A stretch of 64,000 bases of DNA from Lepisosteus oculatus (lineage: Eukaryota > Chordata > Actinopteri > Semionotiformes > Lepisosteidae). Below the pieces are notes generated by a model, which did no database searches, was not told where the DNA came from, and saw only the letters and a program-made list of their open reading frames with translations. Each line of letters starts with the position of its first letter. Position 1 is the first letter of the stretch. The position numbers were made by a program, and so were the translations under genes. Location: NCBI RefSeq assembly GCF_040954835.1, contig NC_090708.1, positions 28,408,001 through 28,472,000 on the forward strand, read 5' to 3'. Below, one piece after another: positions 58,812-64,000 of this stretch.

Positions 58812-59633
58812 TGTCACGATTGCTACCCCTCTTAAGGGCGCTCCAGCCCTTCCTTGTTTTCTCCCATTGTCTGCACTGAGCAAAGGAAAGTTCTGGCACT
58901 CGAACACACTGGCCATTACATAGTTGCACCACAGAGATAAAGAGAGAGATTGGGCCTCATTTGGGAAAGCACAGCAACACTTAATTCTGTCTTATTAACA
59001 AGCATTGGCGCTACATCTGCATAGGGCCCGAAAAGAACTGCTTCGTGACAGAATGAGGAACCAAAACCCAGGCCCCGCGGACGGCACTTTGGTACCTGGA
59101 CTCCATCCTTTTTATTTTTGTTTTTGTTTATAGCTTCGGAGCTGCCCTAGAAAAGAGGGGGGTACTGTCATGATCGCTACCCCTCCTCTTAAGGGCGCTC
59201 CAGTCCTTCCTCATTTTCTCCCATTGTCTGCACCTGTTCCCTATTCCTGCTCCCCCTTAAAAGCCAGACGCAGACCTCACTTCGCGTTCCTCATTGAACT
59301 CTGCTTCGTGAGATCCCGGGGTCCTGCTGCGTCTGGCTCCGTTATGGTTTTAACCTTCTGTTCCTGATTCCCTGCCCCGCCGGTCCCAACCCGGCTCATG
59401 CTTTTAACACTCGGATGGATCTCCTGGCCTTGGACTCTACTCTTCCATTTGGATTCCCCGTTTGGACTTTGGCTTTTTTTGTTTGCCCGGACTCACTTCC
59501 CCAGGACACCTGCTCACCTCAGACACGCCTCCCCGTATACAGAACCTTTCCTGCATGACTTTCTACCTAGTGTATCTTCACAATTCCGGATCGCGTCGTC
59601 TGCATAGGGCCCGGAAAGAACTGCTTTGTGACA
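58812..59633 (+). mobile_element. Miniature LTR element (TRIM-like) with 5-bp TSD
   Basis: The left LTR (58812-59050) starts TGTCACG and ends CGTGACA. The right LTR (59166-59633) starts TGTCATG and ends TGTGACA. They enclose only 115 bp ending in a purine tract (AAAAGAGGGGGGTAC). TGCAC stands on both sides (58807-58811, 59634-59638). There is no coding capacity, the mark of a terminal-repeat retrotransposon in miniature. The left LTR has lost its middle, with a piece of retrovirus 2 LTR in its place. Confidence 0.85.
58881..59015 (-). repeat. Retrovirus 2-family LTR piece inside the miniature element
   Basis: On the minus strand it begins TGTAGCGCCAATGC, runs about 90 bp of the LTR start, then jumps to a later LTR part (GGCCAGTGTGTTCGAGTGCC). 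It is thus an internally deleted LTR fragment. Confidence 0.8.
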
Positions 59634-59837
59634 TGCACAAATCTTAAGATTTTGTTTGACTGTAAGCATTACTTCAGAATACTTCAAAAGATTTTATTTT
59701 GAGCTGTGGTGATTAAGGTAACGATTAAGATTGTGTCCAATAAGAAATACAGTTGTTTAATAAAGTTTTGTATTACCTTATCAGCTTTAAGGGAGCAGCA
59801 TGAGGCTTTGGACTCTGAAGAGGAGGGTTTCAATGGC

Positions 59838-60411
59838 TTAATAATAATAATTGCTTACACTTATATAGCGCTTTTCTGGACAGTCCACTCAAAGCGCTTT
59901 ACAGGTAATGGGGACTCCCCTCCACCACCACCAATGTGCAGCATCCACCGTGATGATGCGACGGCAGCCGTAGTGCGCCAGAACGCTCACCACACATCAG
60001 CGATCAGTGGGGAGGAGAGTAGTGTAATGAAGCCAATTCATAGAGGGGGATTGTTAGGATGCCATGATTGATAAAGGCCGATGGGAAATTTGGCCAGGAC
60101 GCCGGGGTACACTCCTACTCTTTTCGAGAAACACCCTGGGATTTTTAATGACCATAGAGAGTCAGGACCTCGGTTTTACAGCTCATCCGAAGAACGGCGC
60201 CTGTTTACAGTATAGTGTCCCTGTCACTACACTGGGGCATTAGGATCCAGATGAGCCGCAGGGTTAGCGCCCCCTGCTGGCCCCATTAACGCCTCTTCCA
60301 GCAGCAACCTTAGTTTTTCCCAGGAGGTCTCCCAACCAGGTACTGACCAGGCTCACACCTGCTTAGCTTCAGTGGGTTGCCAGTTGTGAGTTGCAGGGTG
60401 ATATGGCTGCT
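59838..60411 (-). repeat. 5S-derived SINE, full-length
   Basis: The most complete copy: ATAAT tail, TATATAGCGCTTTTCTGGAC, body, and the 5S-like head at 60330-60411 (CAGGCTCACACCTGCTTAGC reversed). It lies in reverse orientation relative to 23291. Confidence 0.9.
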
Positions 60412-60684
60412 TAAGTAGACTCCATGCTGTAGAATCATGCCTCCAAGTTATTATTATAATGAGCCTTTCTGTTCTGTATTTACTTAACTGGTACAATGAA
60501 AAAATCACATTTAAAAAATCACATCTCACCTTCAGGAGGTCATTCACATTAAAATAATGGTTTTCTATCCCATGAAGCTAAGAAGCTTCTTCTTGTTCTG
60601 TAAAAAGAGATTTATTAGGATAATTTATTAGGATAAAGTAGTTCAGGTGGGTAGTTGCATCAGCATGCGTAGGCTGCAAAGGAA

Positions 60685-60816
60685 CAAGTAATAGTTTTAT
60701 TCCAGGCTAAAAAGAGAAGAAAGAAAACATGACTTTTCGGCCGTGAAGAAAGCTCCACAGCCTAAACGTTGTGTTTTCTTTCTTCTCTTTTCAGGATGGA
60801 ATAAACCTATTACTTG
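60685..60816. repeat. Fold-back repeat, about 61-bp arms
   Basis: Arms 60685-60745 and 60756-60816 are near-perfect inverted copies around AAAAGAGAAGAAAGAAAACA with a 10-base centre. Confidence 0.85.
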
Positions 60817-61700
60817 CTTATTTATAAGGATAACCTGTTAAAGCTTAGAACAAACGACATGTCCTTGTTTTTAAGAAAATTACCTACATATGTGTATTGC
60901 CTATTGTCGAATGAAATAGAGTAGAACAGTGCAAAAAAACATTGGTCAGCAGAGATCAGGCTTCAGCAATATGCACAGACCTCAAATTTGCGATGTTTAG
61001 CACAGCATTAATTTATTGCCATGCTGTGTATCAATGCAGTACAATATTAAATTGGATTTTATGGATTGTATTGTATTTGTATTTTTTTGCTAGAGTTTTT
61101 CATCTCTTCTTCAGTTTCTTAAACATGTCATTGCACATAAACACAACACTGCAGATCTAATTCAACAGTTCCTTCTTTTAATGATGTTCTATAGTGGTCT
61201 GTATTATAAGGTGCAGTAATAAATGTTGATTTAGAAAGAGAAGGGGTAATAATCATTAAAACTTTCTATGTTCTTAGAAATGTAAAAATATTGCAATATC
61301 TTCTGGCACCTATTTTTCACTTTGCAGAGTGCTGAGGAAATAAGTCTGTGAAATCTATATTTTTTAGTTTTAAACGCGAAAATGGTTGCAGGTCTACTTG
61401 AGTGACTGCAAAGACATCTGTGGCTTAATGTGGATATGTATGGGCTTCAGAAAACTGTCATTTTACAGAAACTTATTGTCACTTTAAACAAAGGAAAATG
61501 TAGCATTTTCAGTAAAAAATAACTTTTCTTTTTCCTTTTCAATAGTTTCAACTTATGAAAAAAGAACAGAAATACAATCTGAACAGTGCTTTGATGTTAA
61601 CAATGAAGAGAGCATTTTTGTTCTATGAGGTTGCCTTGCTGACTGATACAACAGACTGAATTATTCAGTAACAATAGATTAATTTTAATTTAATTTTTTC
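60817..61700. other. OR4 pseudogene upstream region
   Basis: AT-rich, no gene. From about 61630 it resembles the OR upstream block seen at 55133-55445. Confidence 0.4.
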
Positions 61701-61751
61701 ATCTTAAATAAATCTGACATGTTTTCTTTCATATTCCAGAATAAAATAGTA

Positions 61752-62585
61752 ATGGATACCATGAACCAAACAAAGGTCACAGAATTCATTATTGCCTGTT
61801 TCCCAGGACTTCAAGACTCAGAGAGCACATTGGGGAATGTTCTTCTTATTGGCATATTTGCAGCGGACTCAGGCTTACACACCCCCATGTATACGATAAT
61901 GTGTAGCCTGGCTGTCATTGACATTATACTTCCTACATTTACTGTTAAATGTTTTGGCACTGGGCTCTGTGGTATGCTTCATCCTCTTGATTATGGCTTA
62001 TGATAGATAGGTGGCCATCTGCCACACACTCCACTACCCTTCCAAAATGAACCAAGGATTCACTTTAAAACTCATTACTCTCTGCTGGCTGGGAGAATTC
62101 CTGTGCACAATTTTTATATTTCTTCTGGAGATGACAAAGCCATACCCAAACAACAAGGTTTTGCAGTGCTTCTGTGACTTTTCTGGAGTGCTATGTTTGG
62201 CTTGTGCGGACATTGTCTTGACCAGCTATGTGGCTTTAGCAATCGGCATGTGTGTGTTATTGATCCTTATCTTCTTCATCCTGCTATCCTATCTGAACAT
62301 TGTTAAGGCAGTGCTCCAGATTGCCAGTCCTGAAGGGAGGATCAAAGTCTTTCCACATGTGGCTCTCACCTGCTGGTCATTTCTGTGTACTTCCTGACAG
62401 CTGTCTTCATCTCCTACAGGATTCTCGAAACCTCAGTGGACGTGCGCATTTTGGCATCAGTTTTTCAAAATGTCTTCCCTCCTGTCATGAATACAATCAT
62501 TTACTGTCTAAAGAGGACTAAAGATCAGGACTAGTTTGGTAAGAACCCTGAAAAAGAAAAAGATTTCTCCAAGTACTTGGTGTAA
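61752..62585 (+). pseudogene. Olfactory receptor pseudogene (OR4)
   Basis: It starts like OR1/OR2 with ATG at 61752, an NQT site and a GFPGLQD-like stretch (here CFPGLQD), and has an acceptor ATTCCAG ending at 61739. Breaks seen: loss of about 16 residues in TM1; a deletion of roughly 100 bp spanning TM3 with a frame change after 61945; TAG at 62008-62010 replacing the tyrosine of the DRY motif; a frameshift near 62350 before the TM6 motif; and small indels near the C-terminus. Two cysteines of the second loop region are lost near 62145. The middle (62011-62340) still reads as TM4-TM5. No function is likely. Confidence 0.92.
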
Positions 62586-62710
62586 ATTTGTAGTCCTTTA
62601 AGACATAATTATCAGATAGTGATCAAAACACAGTAATCTTCCCCCTTCAATTGAGCTTCATAATTCTCAGCTATTGATGTGTAGGCATCCTCTCATGAGG
62701 CACCACTAAA

Positions 62711-64000
62711 TGTAGGGGTTTTGTGCATTCACTCGGACAATTATTAATTGTAACAGTAAGTCACAAAATGATTCTTTGATGGCTAATAGAATCAACCTTG
62801 CGGGATAACTCAAACAACGCACATACACAGATACTATTACACAAGAATACATTTATTAATGCATAAAATGTGCATATAAACATAACAGATCTTATAGTGA
62901 GGGTTATATAAAAGGTATATACTCAATCACGAAGAGTAACAAACCAAGAGGGACATACATTCAGTATATCATTCAATTAGACCATTTCATAAATGAACTT
63001 GGATTACAACTTCTAAACTATATACTCAAAAGCAAGTACATGACTACTAGGAATTAAATTGATATCAACTGTGTTGAGGTAACAATTGAATTCTCGAGCT
63101 GTAATGCAGAATGTTGAATATTCATCCAATCTGTGTGGATTCAGATCTCCCACGGACCCAAACAGCGCCAGGCTTGTTGCTGTGTCCAATCGGCGTTCTC
63201 TGGCTCGGTGGCAGACAGTGGCCGGTGCGGCTGGCGGTGTGGGAGAAGGACGGAGAGATTACTGCTGTGATGTTCTAGCAGTGGGCTCTCTGAAGACCGG
63301 CTAGTTAGTTCTGGCTTACTAGCTGAGTCTCTGCACAGGAGAGTGACTGAGGGTCCAAGCAGGTCATACTCTTTAGACAGGAAGAAGACCGGTTCCTTTC
63401 TTATGTAGCGCTTGTTCTGAATACTTAGATTCAGCTGTCCAAAGTTCCAACCGTAGTTCACTTGTTGATCAGGTGAGTGATAGCGGTGGGTTCACGAGGC
63501 TTGCTGCTGGGCTAATCTCGGGTGCATCCTTTGGTTGCGCTCTGGCGACCTCCGTTCTCAACTCTTAGAACAAAGGAAAGTCCTGCACTTAGACACACTG
63601 GCCGTTACGTGGTTGTCTGAGCTGAGTCTGAGGATGTTCAGAAGGAGCTCTGAGTCTGAGAATGTCCAGGAGGCGCACTGAGGAAGCCCTGTGCTGCTTG
63701 TTTTACCTGGAGGAACTACGGCCGTTCACTGGTTGAAAGTTTCATGGGCATCCAAGACCCATATGGGTTTAACCTGCCCTACCAGTTCCTGATTGGCTAA
63801 GGATGAGTAACAATGCACTCTGACCTTAGGGATGTAAACAAACTTGGGATGAGACTCTCCCAGAATCTCCCAGACTTTAAGGCGCCAGAGATGACCATTT
63901 GTTGGAGTGGTTGATGTGTCTCAGCCTTCGGAGTTGTTCCTTTTCAGGACACTCTATCAGCTAGAAAAACACCTTAATTGTGAACCAAATGGAATGGCGT
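62711..64000 (-). repeat. LTR of the retrovirus 2 family, running off the window
   Basis: It starts TGTAGGGG at 62711 in reverse orientation and matches the LTR in order through the GAATTCTCGAG block (63089), the TCTTAGAACAAAGGAAAG block (63564) and a diverged GGCGCC region (63881). It is the most diverged member here. Its 5' end is unclear or outside the window. Confidence 0.8.

Noticed and set aside
1-64000. CRISPR arrays, operons, bacterial-type promoters and rRNA genes
   Set aside because: None seen. The sequence is plainly vertebrate nuclear DNA, and the 5S-like stretches belong to SINEs.

Overview
The window looks like nuclear DNA of a ray-finned fish. Its only host protein genes are intronless-coding, fish-type olfactory receptors (ORs). 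The rest is dominated by repeats common in fish genomes: tRNA-derived and 5S rRNA-derived SINEs, a Tc1-type transposon, an L2/CR1-like LINE tail, hAT, Ty3/gypsy and endogenous retroviruses. I cannot name the species from sequence alone.

Layout. An OR cluster spans the window. There are three intact plus-strand OR genes (106-1062, 14859-15839, 50123-51085), one plus-strand OR pseudogene (61752-62585), one minus-strand OR fragment (54873-55132) and a stray copy of OR upstream DNA (58195-58375). Each intact gene has a splice acceptor just before its ATG, so the coding exon probably follows a 5' noncoding exon. By eye OR1 and OR2 are close paralogues and OR3 is more distant.

Between the receptors lie: a decayed provirus with 340-bp LTRs (4640-9176, TSD TAAC); a decayed hAT element (10212-12038); an unclassified TIR family (complete copy 18628-20025, giant mosaic copy 40741-49068, truncated copy 57140-58019); a LINE tail and a 5S-derived SINE split by a Tc1 element (22437-25505); a second provirus with 1467-bp LTRs (26836-35029, TSD CCCT) that sits inside a small LTR element and has another LTR inside itself; solo and truncated LTRs (36384-37560, 39560-39873, 45607-45933, 62711-window end); a 5'-truncated Ty3/gypsy element (52840-56900) whose integrase region is split by the antisense OR fragment; and a miniature LTR element (58812-59633).

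The receptors act as seven-transmembrane odorant sensors. The mobile elements are mostly broken. Their nesting gives a relative order of events: the small LTR element came before provirus 2, the 5S SINE before Tc1, and hAT before the inverted copy of its end found inside provirus 1.

Most unusual points: the antisense OR fragment inside Ty3 pol; a perfect 47-bp palindrome in the same pol; a perfect 18-nt match to a tRNA-Asn primer site in provirus 2 with a degenerate duplicate of that region inside the LTR; the giant mosaic TIR element; and two cases of apparent filler DNA. I found no clear new functional gene system. The candidates for novelty are mobile-element architectures.
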